DNA of 64,000 nucleotides from NCBI GenBank assembly GCA_904420205.1, contig CAJFUN010000009.1, positions 1 to 64,000 of the forward strand. The letters run 5' to 3'. The number at the start of each line of letters is the position of its first letter. Positions within the stretch are counted from its first letter, which is position 1. Below the pieces are notes generated by a model. That model was not told the origin of the DNA, ran no database searches, and saw only the letters and a program-made list of their open reading frames with translations. This stretch comes from Candidatus Parachristensenella avicola. Its GTDB lineage: Bacteria > Bacillota > Clostridia > Christensenellales > UMGS416. The position numbers and the translations under genes are program-made. Positions 1 through 8,015 of this stretch are shown here, one piece after another.

Positions 1-66
1 GCCCTCCGGCTGTATCGGTTGAGCAAAAGTCAGCGTGGGATTGATGTGGTATCTTTATCTAAGTGA
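1..66 (+). CDS. possible 3' end of a gene entering from the left
   Basis: An open frame runs from the window edge to a TGA at 64-66 and encodes about 21 residues ending in VVSLSK. It may be the C-terminus of a gene that starts outside the window. It converges on and overlaps the end of the truncated XRE gene on the other strand. No family can be recognised from so little sequence, and a chance open frame of this length is quite possible. Confidence 0.25.
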   Translation, partial: ALRLYRLSKSQRGIDVVSLSK

Positions 67-195
67 ACCCCCGGTTTCCCACTTGGAAACGGCCTGACGC
101 GATACGCTCAGCGCTTCGGCTAGATTCTCCTGGCTGAGACCCTGAGCACGCCGGAGGCGGACCAGGCGCTGCGGCATGGATTCGATCGGCTGCAT
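55..195 (-). CDS. short, probably truncated XRE-family HTH regulator
   Basis: Encodes about 46 residues starting MQPIESMPQRL, preceded by AAGGGGG six bases upstream of the ATG. Residues 8-42 are a classic Cro/CI helix-turn-helix, with RLRRAQGLSQENLAEALSVS followed by RQAVSKWETG. Family members normally continue after WETG for at least another 15-20 residues to complete the fifth helix, and often for much longer. Here a TAA comes three codons later. Promoter and ribosome site look intact, so the gene is either recently truncated or a minimal HTH peptide. DNA binding is inferred from the family only. Confidence 0.5.
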   Translation of the reverse strand: MQPIESMPQRLVRLRRAQGLSQENLAEALSVSRQAVSKWETGGSLR

Positions 196-221
196 GGGGA
201 AACCCCCTTTCCATTGTTCCG

Positions 222-230
222 ATTGTACCA
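222..230 (-). promoter_or_regulatory. extended -10 promoter of the XRE gene
   Basis: On the minus strand TGGTACAAT is an extended -10 element (TGN plus TACAAT), about 25 bases upstream of the ribosome site of the short HTH gene. No good -35 is seen at the expected distance, which fits an extended -10 promoter. Confidence 0.4.
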
Positions 231-335
231 TGAGGGTCGGTTGCGGTGCGAGCAGTTGTGACGGGCAATCGCGCAACCGGGAGTTGCAGCGAAAAAATGG
301 CGCATTCAGGGGGCGCGTGATGGCGAAGGGGTAAC

Positions 336-364
336 AAAAAAAGGCTGGCGAAAAATCGCCAGCC
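336..364 (-). terminator. intrinsic terminator of purA
   Basis: An 8-bp perfect stem (GGCTGGCG with CGCCAGCC) closes a 6-base A/T loop and is followed on the minus strand by seven T residues. It starts 14 bases after the purA stop codon. Confidence 0.9.
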
Positions 365-378
365 TCAGCAAGACCGAT

Positions 379-1656
379 TTAGCGGAAGAGGATATCCTCA
401 CGGGCCGGACCATTGGATACCATCTTAATGGGGAAACCCAGCGCGGACTCCACAAAGTCCACATAGGCCTTCGCCGCGTCGGGCAGATCGGCATAGCGCC
501 GGATTCCCCGGATATCCTGATGGAAACCGGGCAGGCGCTTGATGACAGGCTTGGCCCGGTTTAGTCTGGGCGTGGTGGGGAAGTCGTCCACCTGCTGCCC
601 ATCGATTTCATAGGCAACGCAGACGGGGATTTCTTCCAGATAGCTCAGCACGTCCAGCAGGGTCAGCGCGACCTGCGTGGTACCCTGCAGCCGGCAGCCG
701 TATCGCGTGGCAACCACGTCGAACCATCCCATGCGCCGGGGGCGGCCGGTAGTGGCTCCGAATTCGCCCTTATCGCCGCCGCGGCGGCGCAGCTCATCGG
801 CCTCGGGCCCGAAAATTTCCGACACGAAAGCGCCCGCACCCACTGCGGAGGAATAGGCTTTGACCACCGTAATCACATCCCGGATCTCCCGGGCAGGGAT
901 TCCTGCGCCCACCGCGCCATAGCCGGCCAAGGTAGAAGAGGAAGTGGTAAAAGGGAAAATGCCGTGATCCGGATCCTTCAGGGCGCCAAGCTGACCCTCC
1001 AGCAGGATATTTTTGCCCTGAGCGACGGCATCATAAAGCATTTTGGAAAGATCCCCCACCATAGGCGCCAGACGGTCCCGATAGACGGCCAGCTCCTTCA
1101 AGATTGCCTCGGGATCCAACAGCGTATCCTGATGATATACGGCCCTAAGCAGGTTGTTTTTGCTTTCGCAAGCGGCTTCCACCTTAGAAGCCAATTCCTC
1201 CGGCTCAAAAAGATCGCATACCTGGATGCCGGTTTTTAGCGCCTTATCGCTGTAAAAGGGCGCGATGCCCGATTTGGTGGAACCGAATTGCTTGGCACCT
1301 AGACGCTCTTCTTCTAACCGGTCCAGCAGCTTATGATAGCCCATCAGAATCTGAGCCCGGTCGGAGACCACCAGCTTCGGGGCCGGCACGCCGGCTGCCT
1401 CCAGCTGATCCAGTTCATCGAAAAAGCGGGCCGGATCAAAGGACACGCCGGGGCCGATGCCGTTGACGACGCTGCTGCGGAATACGCCTGAGGGCAGCAG
1501 ATGCAGCGCAAATCGGCCATATTCATTAATAATGGTATGACCGGCATTGGCGCCGCCTTGGAAGCGGACGACAAAATCAGAATCCTCGGCTAACAGATCG
1601 GTGATTTTCCCTTTTCCTTCATCGCCCCAGTTGCCGCCCACGATCGCTCTAACCAT
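379..1656 (-). CDS. purA: adenylosuccinate synthetase
   Basis: Joins IMP and aspartate using GTP to give adenylosuccinate, the first committed step from IMP to AMP; cytosolic. About 425 residues, normal for PurA. The N-terminal P-loop is GGNWGDEGKGK (residues 7-17), followed by GGANAGHT, the switch-like GEFGATTGRPRR and the TLLDVL guanine-binding region. The start is the ATG at 1656, because GGAGGT lies six bases upstream; an in-frame ATG at 1683 would place that site inside the gene. The GSTKSGIAPFYSDK segment differs from the usual GTTGRGIGPAYEDK, so this is a divergent Clostridia-type PurA. Transcribed alone, with its own promoter and terminator. Confidence 0.95.
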   Translation of the reverse strand: MVRAIVGGNWGDEGKGKITDLLAEDSDFVVRFQGGANAGHTIINEYGRFALHLLPSGVFRSSVVNGIGPGVSFDPARFFDELDQLEAAGVPAPKLVVSDRAQILMGYHKLLDRLEEERLGAKQFGSTKSGIAPFYSDKALKTGIQVCDLFEPEELASKVEAACESKNNLLRAVYHQDTLLDPEAILKELAVYRDRLAPMVGDLSKMLYDAVAQGKNILLEGQLGALKDPDHGIFPFTTSSSTLAGYGAVGAGIPAREIRDVITVVKAYSSAVGAGAFVSEIFGPEADELRRRGGDKGEFGATTGRPRRMGWFDVVATRYGCRLQGTTQVALTLLDVLSYLEEIPVCVAYEIDGQQVDDFPTTPRLNRAKPVIKRLPGFHQDIRGIRRYADLPDAAKAYVDFVESALGFPIKMVSNGPAREDILFR

Positions 1657-1685
1657 GCAGATACCTCCTTTTATGATCCACATTT

Positions 1686-1714
1686 ATTATACGCCAGGGA
1701 AAACTATCGGAAAA
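1686..1714 (-). promoter_or_regulatory. purA promoter
   Basis: A perfect TATAAT -10 (1686-1691 on the minus strand) lies about 30 bases upstream of the purA start. The -35 is weak (TTTTCC or TTTCCG at 16-17 bases spacing). No purine riboswitch is visible in the short leader. Confidence 0.55.
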
Positions 1715-1761
1715 ATGAATATTTTGAATAATAGGCATAAGTCATACTTATAAAATAATGC

Positions 1762-2643
1762 CTAGGGTATGCTTTCAATAAGCTGCTGCGCAGCTAGCGA
1801 AAGCGGGAATCGTTCATCCTGCACAAGATAGAGCGAGCGGGGGGGCGGTGCGGCGGAAAGCGCCAGGGTGAAGAGCCGCCCGTCGGCTAGGGCCTCCCGG
1901 GCGAAGTCGCTTACTACACAGCCGATTCCTAGATTACGCAGAGCAAATTCCACAATCAAGTCGCTGGTCGCCAGATCAAATTCCGGTGTCAGTTCCGCGC
2001 CATGGATCCGAAAAAAGCGTTCAAGGCCGGTGCGGGTGCTGGAGGGCCCCTCCAAGCAGATAAGCGGTAGGCGGGCGAGCTCCACCGGCGTTAACGTTTG
2101 GCCCCTTAGCGCGTTAAAGCGCGAACCAGCCACGAAAACATCCTGAATCTCGCCCACCGGCCGGGCGGAAAAGGACGGCGAATCTGGCAGCGGGCCGGAT
2201 ACCACCCCAAAATCGATCCGGCCGGCCGCCAGTGAATCCAGCGTATCGGGTGTGGGCGCGTTGGTCACGCGGATATGAATGCCCTGGTGAGCGCTGTGAA
2301 AGCGCTCCAGATAGGGCAGCAGGCAGAATTTTAGCGTCATATCGCTGGCGCCGATGCACAGCTCTCCGCTTTCCAGATTGCGCATTTGAGCAAGTTTCCG
2401 CTCGCCCAGCCGAATGGATTCATAAGCCGGGGCAACTTGCGCAAACAGCACGCGGCCCTCGGGCGTTAACCGTACGCCGCGGCTGGAACGGATGAAAAGC
2501 CGCGTTTGCAGCGCCTGCTCCAGCAGCTTGATCTGCTGGCTGACCGCCGGCTGCGATAGAAAGAGCGCGTCGGCCGCCGCGGTAACGCTGCCCAGGCGGG
2601 CCGTTTCATAGAATATTTTATAAAGCTCAAGATTGACGCCCAT
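1762..2643 (-). CDS. LysR-family transcriptional regulator
   Basis: A 293-residue cytosolic DNA-binding regulator. Residues 3-62 form the LysR winged helix-turn-helix (FYETARLGSVTAAADALFLS, then QPAVSQQIKLLEQAL and the wing RLTPEG). Residues about 90-290 form the periplasmic-binding-protein-like effector domain. The start ATG is preceded by GGAGGT. It resembles CysL/CbbR-type regulators in layout, but the effector cannot be told. It is transcribed away from the M16 peptidase gene, so divergent control of that gene is possible, although LysR proteins often act on distant targets. Between it and purA there is no terminator, so read-through into the purA promoter region is possible. Confidence 0.92.
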   Translation of the reverse strand: MGVNLELYKIFYETARLGSVTAAADALFLSQPAVSQQIKLLEQALQTRLFIRSSRGVRLTPEGRVLFAQVAPAYESIRLGERKLAQMRNLESGELCIGASDMTLKFCLLPYLERFHSAHQGIHIRVTNAPTPDTLDSLAAGRIDFGVVSGPLPDSPSFSARPVGEIQDVFVAGSRFNALRGQTLTPVELARLPLICLEGPSSTRTGLERFFRIHGAELTPEFDLATSDLIVEFALRNLGIGCVVSDFAREALADGRLFTLALSAAPPPRSLYLVQDERFPLSLAAQQLIESIP

Positions 2644-2709
2644 GCGGCCACCTCCGCCGATATTTTACCCGATTTGGCCGGTCAATGTCTAGCATGGACC
2701 AGCGGCCCC

Positions 2710-2738
2710 TTGAATATGGCCGGAAAATGGGATACTAT
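2710..2738 (+). promoter_or_regulatory. promoter of the M16 peptidase gene
   Basis: TTGAAT (2710-2715) and TACTAT (2733-2738) are separated by 17 bases, about 80 bases before the ribosome site of the peptidase gene. Confidence 0.6.
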
Positions 2739-2829
2739 ACAGATATAGCGTCAGATCAATCGGCCTTGCGGCGGGCGGCGCGCCCGAACAAGGCGAGAAA
2801 ATGCGCCAAAAAAAGCTTTGGAGGACGGA

Positions 2830-4155
2830 ATGCATTTTCAAAAAAAGCTTCCTTCCGGGCTGACGGTAGTGGGGGAGCGGATGCCTCACTTGCGCAGCGT
2901 GAGCGTAGGTTTATGGGTCAATGCCGGCTCGCTACATGAGCGTCCGGAAGAGAATGGGATCAGCCACTTTATCGAGCACATGGTATTTAAAGGAACGGCA
3001 CGGCGCTCAGCGCGGGATATTGCCGATGAAATGGATGGGGTCGGCGGTAACCTGAACGCCTTTACCGCCAAGGACTGCACTTGCTTTTACGCTACGGTGG
3101 TGGACGAGCATTTGCCTCTAGCCCTGGATATTTTATTCGATATGGTATTCCATCCCAGCTTGCCGGAAGACGAGATGGAGAAGGAAAAGATGGTAGTGGG
3201 CGAGGAGATCGCCATGGTGGAGGACACGCCGGAGGAGCTCTCCGGAGACCTTCTGGCCGAAGCGTACTTTGGGGACCATCCCCTGGGCCAGCCCATCCTG
3301 GGACCGGAAGAGAACGTAGCTGCCTTTACCCGCAGCCAGGTGCTCGATTATATGAACCGTTTTTATCAACCCAGCAATATGGTGCTTTCCATCGTGGGGC
3401 ATTTTAGCATCCAGCAGCTGGATCAACTGCTGGAGACCCAGCTTTCCCTGGTGCAGGGAATCCATGAGGCTGATCCGGTAGAGTGGACGCTGCAGGAAAC
3501 TTATACTGGGCGGATCGTCCGGGCGCGGCCCGTAGAGCAAGTCCATTTGAACTTAGCCCTGCCGGGCTTAGCCAGGCAGGATCCTTTGAATCATTCGCTG
3601 GTGGTGCTCAATAACCTGTTGGGCGGCGGAATGAGCAGCCGGTTATTCCAACGAATCCGGGAGGTGCGAGGGCTGGCCTATTCGGTCTATAGTTATCCCT
3701 ATAGCTATCAGCACTGCGGGGTTATGAGCATCTATGCAGGGCTGAATGGAGAAAATTTAAAGGAAACCCTTGAAGTGACCTTGGATGAATTGGATCAGCT
3801 GCGGATGGGCCGCTTTACGGAAGGCGAATTTGAACGCAGCCGCGAGCAGATGAAAGGAAACTATATTCTGGGGCTGGATTCTCCCTCCAACCGGATGATG
3901 GGTATGGGAAAAGGCATGCTGCTGTATCAACGTATCCATACGGAAACCGAGGTGCTACGGCGCATTAACCGGGTGACGAGGGAATCGGTGCAGGAGGCAG
4001 CGCAGCGCCTGCTTCAGCCGGAAGCCATGGCGGTGGCTATCGTAGGCCCGGAAGATGTGGACTATAATGGGATTCTGCAGGCTGCAGGTATTGGCGGCCC
4101 CCCGCCGGTAGAGCGAATCGTTCCCCTTGCCGCTGGAAACCGGCCGGGGGCTTGA
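2830..4155 (+). CDS. M16-family zinc metallopeptidase (processing-peptidase-like)
   Basis: A 441-residue zinc protease of the pitrilysin/MPP superfamily. The inverted zinc motif HFIEH is at residues 46-50, and the distal zinc glutamate is in the KMVVGEEIAM segment. The C-terminal half has the typical RIREVRGLAYSVYSY element. The length fits bacterial one-chain M16B proteins such as YmxG/MlpA. The start is the ATG at 2830, with GGAGG just upstream; an in-frame TTG at 2818 overlaps that site and is unlikely. It is a single-gene unit with a clear promoter and terminator. Substrates of these bacterial homologues are poorly known; a role in peptide clearance or quality control is inference. Confidence 0.92.
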   Translation: MHFQKKLPSGLTVVGERMPHLRSVSVGLWVNAGSLHERPEENGISHFIEHMVFKGTARRSARDIADEMDGVGGNLNAFTAKDCTCFYATVVDEHLPLALDILFDMVFHPSLPEDEMEKEKMVVGEEIAMVEDTPEELSGDLLAEAYFGDHPLGQPILGPEENVAAFTRSQVLDYMNRFYQPSNMVLSIVGHFSIQQLDQLLETQLSLVQGIHEADPVEWTLQETYTGRIVRARPVEQVHLNLALPGLARQDPLNHSLVVLNNLLGGGMSSRLFQRIREVRGLAYSVYSYPYSYQHCGVMSIYAGLNGENLKETLEVTLDELDQLRMGRFTEGEFERSREQMKGNYILGLDSPSNRMMGMGKGMLLYQRIHTETEVLRRINRVTRESVQEAAQRLLQPEAMAVAIVGPEDVDYNGILQAAGIGGPPPVERIVPLAAGNRPGA

Positions 4156-4173
4156 TAAATTACCTAGTAAAAA

Positions 4174-4199
4174 CCCCGCGCAGCAAGCGCGGGGTTTTT
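4174..4199 (+). terminator. intrinsic terminator after the M16 peptidase gene
   Basis: An 8-bp GC stem (CCCCGCGC with GCGCGGGG) with a 5-base loop is followed by TTTTT, 18 bases after the stop codon. Confidence 0.9.
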
Positions 4200-4480
4200 G
4201 CGCGTGCAAGGCTTTTTTTGCCACTGCTTCCCGCGAAAAGTGGTGAAAAAGGTAGACTTTTTCCACCAGGCCCGGCAAGGGCCCTTACCGGGATAGCAAG
4301 GCGAAAAAAAGCGTCTGAAACGGCTCGTTTTCATTATAGGGCAGATGGCGCAGTTTGTCTGCTTTATGCGCCGTTTTCGGCGCATAGACGGCTATCCTTC
4401 CGCTGCGGGGAATGACTTTATATTCTCCGGGCGTGTCCCTACCCTGGAAAGCCGGCGCATAGTCCCTGCGCCGGCTTTCA
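4200..4480. other. gene-free, hairpin-rich intergenic segment
   Basis: No credible coding frame was found here. The segment carries several potential hairpins: about 4236-4268 (GGTGAAAAAG with CTTTTTCCACC), 4270-4291 (CCCGGCAAG with CTTACCGGG), 4366-4385 (ATGCGCCG with CGGCGCAT, TTTT loop) and 4451-4475 (GCCGGCGC with GCGCCGGC). The GGCGCA at 4347-4352 can pair with TGCGCC at 4367-4372, which competes with the third hairpin. This could be a structured non-coding RNA or repeat debris; no known RNA family was recognised. Confidence 0.35.
4448..4478. terminator. terminator-like hairpin, both directions
   Basis: A perfect 8-bp stem GCCGGCGC/GCGCCGGC is flanked by AAA and TTT. It could end a transcript from either side, but the T run is short. 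Confidence 0.4.
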
Positions 4481-4619
4481 CTTTGCGCGCAGAAGCGCCA
4501 TGTATAAGAAAGGCTGGTAAAACCATGCTAAAAGCAGAGAAAGCCGGCGAAAGAGGCATGGTTGATCAGCGGGAAGGACGCTGGGACGCGCTGCTCTGGA
4601 AAGGAAGGGCAGCGTAAGA

Positions 4620-4920
4620 AAATGAAGGATTTGCCTTGAAAGATATGCGTTAACCGACGTTTGAACCCAAAAAAGAAACGAAAATATGAACGAAACAATA
4701 TAAGAAAAAAGTAGAAAAAAGAGGCAAAACAAACAAAATATTTGACTAAAATTGCGTACTGATGAAGATAAATATTCACAAAATGTTTACCAAAAATCAG
4801 GAAAAAACAAGCAAAAATAGCAATTAACATTTAAGTTATGGAAAGAACAAGCAGAAACAACACAAAGAGACAGGATAATACATAAAGCAGTTGACTTTTC
4901 AGATGTAAAAAATATAATAG
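4620..4920 (+). other. AT-rich, A-tract-rich upstream region of the solute-binding protein gene
   Basis: About 300 bases are strikingly AT-rich against GC-rich surroundings, with many A runs of 4-6 bases on the plus strand spaced roughly a helical turn apart. No protein frame of merit is present. Such DNA is typically curved and can act as an UP-type promoter activator or a binding area for nucleoid proteins. The promoter of the next gene lies at its right end. Confidence 0.5.
4891..4918 (+). promoter_or_regulatory. promoter of the solute-binding lipoprotein gene
   Basis: TTGACT (4891-4896) and a perfect TATAAT (4913-4918) are spaced by 16 bases, 56 bases before the GTG start. Confidence 0.75.
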
Positions 4921-4973
4921 TTTCTAGTCTCACGTACCATTTGAAACGTGAAGAATAAAGGAGGAAACCGCAA

Positions 4974-6743
4974 GTGAACAAGAAGCTTCTCGCTTCTCTG
5001 CTGGCGCTGTGTATGGTGCTGGCGATCGGCCTGACTGCCTGCAGCTCGGGCGATACCGCCACCACGACCACGGCTGCCGCAGACACCACGACCACGGCCG
5101 CTGCGGGTGACGACGCCACAACGGCTGCCGACGGTGAGACCACCGCGGCCGCTGCTGACGACGGCGCGCCGGCCACCTGGGAGAATCTCTCCTGGGAGAA
5201 GAACACCTCCCCGGTCACCCTGTCCCTGTATATCGATTTCGATTGGTATTCGGTGGACACCTGGGGCGAGGATCAGGTGTCTCAGGAGATCACCCGTCTG
5301 ACGGGCGTATCTCTGGACGTCATCAAGAGCTCTGACCTGAACCAGCTGAGCGTTATGCTGGCTGCCCAGGAGCTCAACGACATCACCTTCACCTCCAACC
5401 TGCCCCAGCGTTTCGAGGATCCCGATATCTGCGCGGCTTGGGACGAGCTGTCCGCTCAGTACTGCCCCGAGTTCATGGAGAACATCGATCCCCTGGAGAA
5501 GCTGAACAACACGGCTCCTGACGGCCATATCTACACCCTGAAGACCCACTATAACAACGACGCCAACTGGGCGGATCCCCGTAACCTGCCCTCCCCCGGC
5601 GATCCCGGCCTGTACTACCGCGCCGACATCATGGAGAAGCTCTCGCTGCCCATGTTCAACTCGGTAGAGACCTTTGATGAAACCCTTTATGCGGTGCAGG
5701 CCAAGGCCAACGAAGTGGGCATCACCATGGTGTTCAATCCCCATCCCACCTGGGCCAGCGCGATTGCTGAGTTCATGGGCGCTCCCCTGACCCGCTACTG
5801 GGATGCGGAGAGCAAATCCATCAAGCTGCAGTACAACTCCGAGAAGTGGCTGGAGTACTTCAAGCTGATGAATAAGTGGTACCGCGACGGTATTATGCCG
5901 AAGGATTACCTGGGCGTGCGCCCCGAAGACTTCTTCCAGCGTAACCGTTCCGGCCAGGTGTTCGCTGCGCAGTATAACTGCGGCCTGCAGGTTGAAACAA
6001 ACGAACTGTGGCGTCAGAATGGTACCGGCGGCCTGTCCACTGATATGACCAAGCCCTATTTCAAGATTGTGAAGGAGCCCCTGACCTATAAGGGCGAGGA
6101 TCTGCTGACCTACCCCGACTACAACATCGGCTGGGCTTCCACCTTCCTGTCCGCCAGCTGTGAGAATCTGGATCGCGCGATCTGCTTCATGGAGTTCCTC
6201 AAGAGCCCCCAGGGCGACGAGCTGACCCAGTGGGGTATTGAGGGTAAGCACTACACCCTCAACGAGGATGGCCTGATTGTCCGCACCGAGGAGTATAACA
6301 ACTACACCGCCGACGAACTGAAGCAGACCGGCATCGGCCCCTGGTACCTGCAGGCCTCCGGCCTGGGTGAGGGCGTGTCTGTGCACTCCACCATCCTGTC
6401 CACCGATCCTGAGAAGGCTATCGACGCTCAGGACGAAGTCGACCTGCTGAAGATGCGCAAGACCCATTACGACCGCCAGCCGGTTATGTACTTCGCCATG
6501 ACGGATCTGGATTCCGACGAGCTTGCCATCCAGACCAAGCTGGCTGACGAGTGGAGCAAACGCAGCGCGCAGATGATCGCCGCTTCTTCAGAGGCTGAGG
6601 TCGAGCAGCTGTGGAATGACACGCAGGCTTACCTGAAGGCGAACGGCATCGAGAAGGTTGAGGCCATGATGACCGCCAACTACAAGGAAGCCCTAGCCCG
6701 TTACCAGGCTGCCGGTTACTTCACTGACATCGTGGTCGACTAA
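4974..6743 (+). CDS. ABC transporter sugar-type solute-binding lipoprotein
   Basis: A 589-residue extracellular solute-binding protein, family 1 (LplA-like). Residues 1-23 are a lipoprotein signal ending in the lipobox LTAC, so Cys23 is the lipidated residue. Residues 26-65 are a low-complexity Thr/Ala/Asp linker that would extend through the cell wall. The rest is a large type-1 binding domain typical of oligosaccharide or lipo-oligosaccharide binders. The start is GTG 4974, with AAAGGAGG nine bases upstream. Codon use is strongly biased to C/G-ending codons (CTG, AAG, CCC, AAC), unlike several neighbours, which suggests very high expression. No permease or ATPase gene is adjacent, so partners must lie elsewhere. 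The ligand is unknown. Confidence 0.92.
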   Translation: MNKKLLASLLALCMVLAIGLTACSSGDTATTTTAAADTTTTAAAGDDATTAADGETTAAAADDGAPATWENLSWEKNTSPVTLSLYIDFDWYSVDTWGEDQVSQEITRLTGVSLDVIKSSDLNQLSVMLAAQELNDITFTSNLPQRFEDPDICAAWDELSAQYCPEFMENIDPLEKLNNTAPDGHIYTLKTHYNNDANWADPRNLPSPGDPGLYYRADIMEKLSLPMFNSVETFDETLYAVQAKANEVGITMVFNPHPTWASAIAEFMGAPLTRYWDAESKSIKLQYNSEKWLEYFKLMNKWYRDGIMPKDYLGVRPEDFFQRNRSGQVFAAQYNCGLQVETNELWRQNGTGGLSTDMTKPYFKIVKEPLTYKGEDLLTYPDYNIGWASTFLSASCENLDRAICFMEFLKSPQGDELTQWGIEGKHYTLNEDGLIVRTEEYNNYTADELKQTGIGPWYLQASGLGEGVSVHSTILSTDPEKAIDAQDEVDLLKMRKTHYDRQPVMYFAMTDLDSDELAIQTKLADEWSKRSAQMIAASSEAEVEQLWNDTQAYLKANGIEKVEAMMTANYKEALARYQAAGYFTDIVVD

Positions 6744-6805
6744 TAATCCGCTTGCAAGCCTGCGCGTGCGGCAAGCATTTGTAGGCTGGGAAACGGCATA
6801 AAACG

Positions 6806-6844
6806 GCTCCGTGCAGAGGAAAACTCCCTGCACGGAGCTTTTTT
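6806..6844 (+). terminator. intrinsic terminator after the solute-binding protein gene
   Basis: An 11-bp perfect stem (GCTCCGTGCAG with CTGCACGGAGC) is followed by TTTTTT. This is a strong terminator, fitting the predicted high expression of the gene. Confidence 0.92.
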
Positions 6845-6875
6845 ATGCGAAAAAGGCCGGGAGCGGGTTGCTGCG

Positions 6876-6904
6876 TTGTGAATCCGGAGTAGATCGTGTA
6901 TACT
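6876..6904 (+). promoter_or_regulatory. promoter of the glycosyltransferase gene
   Basis: TTGTGA (6876-6881) and TATACT (6899-6904) are spaced by 17 bases, about 15 bases before the ribosome site. Confidence 0.6.
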
Positions 6905-6931
6905 AACACCATGCTCGAAGGAGGCGGTAGC

Positions 6932-7927
6932 GTGAAGAATATTTTATATGTCGTGATCCCCTGCTATCGGGAGCAGGAAGTGCTTCCCGAGACGGCGAGA
7001 CGTTTGGCGGATAAGATGCGGTCGCTGATCGTGTCCGGGCGGATCAGCGACAAGAGCCGCGTCGTCTTTGTCAACGACGGCTCCACCGACGGAACCTGGG
7101 CGGAGATTGAACGGCTGCATCAGGAGAACCCGTTGTTCAGCGGGATCAATCTGACCCGTAATCGAGGCCATCAAAATGCGCTGCTGGCCGGCCTGATGAC
7201 GGTAAAGGATATGGCCGATATGGTCATCTCGATGGACGCCGATCTGCAAGACGATATCAATGCGATGGATGAGATGGTGGATAAGTACCTGGAAGGCTGC
7301 GATATTGTATATGGCGTGCGCAGCAAGCGAACCACGGACAGCTTTTTTAAGCGCTTTACTGCCGAAGCCTTTTACCGGCTGATGAATTTCCTGGGCGCAA
7401 ATGTAATCTTTAACCACGCGGATTATCGGCTGATGAGCCGGCGGGCTTTGGAGGGATTGGCGGAGTTCAAGGAGGTAAACCTCTTCCTTCGCGGGCTGGT
7501 GCCCATGGTGGGCTACCGCTCGGACACCGTGTTCTACGAGCGCAGTGAACGCTTTGCGGGGGAAAGCAAGTACCCGCTGAAGAAGATGCTGGCCTTTGCC
7601 TTTGAAGGGATCACTTCACTGAGCGTAAAGCCTATCCGGATCATAACCTGCCTGGGAATGGGCGTATTTTTGGTAAGCTTGGTTATGCTGCTGTATTTTC
7701 TCATCCTCTTCGCCGCAGGAAAAACGGTGCAAGGATGGTCGACCATCGTTATTTCCGTGTGGGCTATCGGCGGACTGCAGCTATTGGCCATTGGCGTCAT
7801 CGGCGAGTATATCGGCAAGGTTTACCTGGAGACCAAGCATCGCCCCCGCTACCGCGTAGAGCAATTTTTGCATACGCCAGAAGGAGATTCGGACGATCGG
7901 GAAGGGGAGGAGTGCGCGCCCCGTTAG
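6932..7927 (+). CDS. membrane glycosyltransferase family 2 (polyprenyl-phosphate sugar transferase type)
   Basis: A 331-residue GT2 enzyme of the DPM1/GtrB/YkoT type, which moves a sugar from a nucleotide donor to a polyprenyl phosphate at the inner membrane face. The N-terminal GT-A domain shows VIPCYREQE, then VNDGSTDGT, NLTRNRGHQNALLAG and the metal-binding MDADLQDD. Two hydrophobic helices follow the catalytic domain at about residues 227-250 and 262-287, as in GtrB. The start is GTG 6932, with AAGGAGGCGG upstream. It stands alone, without a flippase or acceptor transferase beside it, so the sugar and the final glycan are unknown. Confidence 0.9.
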   Translation: MKNILYVVIPCYREQEVLPETARRLADKMRSLIVSGRISDKSRVVFVNDGSTDGTWAEIERLHQENPLFSGINLTRNRGHQNALLAGLMTVKDMADMVISMDADLQDDINAMDEMVDKYLEGCDIVYGVRSKRTTDSFFKRFTAEAFYRLMNFLGANVIFNHADYRLMSRRALEGLAEFKEVNLFLRGLVPMVGYRSDTVFYERSERFAGESKYPLKKMLAFAFEGITSLSVKPIRIITCLGMGVFLVSLVMLLYFLILFAAGKTVQGWSTIVISVWAIGGLQLLAIGVIGEYIGKVYLETKHRPRYRVEQFLHTPEGDSDDREGEECAPR

Positions 7928-7958
7928 GATTATCCATGCAGAGGGTAAGGATCGCGCA

Positions 7959-7987
7959 TTGACAAGGATAACGCGCTGCGCGAAAAT
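7959..7987 (+). promoter_or_regulatory. possible promoter of the SGNH hydrolase/GH172 pair
   Basis: A perfect TTGACA (7959-7964) is 17 bases from GAAAAT (7982-7987), a weak -10. It lies 28 bases before the SGNH hydrolase start and may drive both downstream genes. Confidence 0.45.
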
Positions 7988-8015
7988 AGGGCCAAACGGT
8001 CAAAGGAGTATAGGT

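Noticed and set aside
4345-4617. A 90-codon plus-strand frame in the hairpin-rich intergenic region
   Set aside because: No ribosome site, composition dictated by palindromes, no domain similarity.
4899-6467. A 522-codon minus-strand frame opposite the solute-binding protein gene
   Set aside because: It arises from the strong C/G third-position bias of the real gene; no start signal and no domain.
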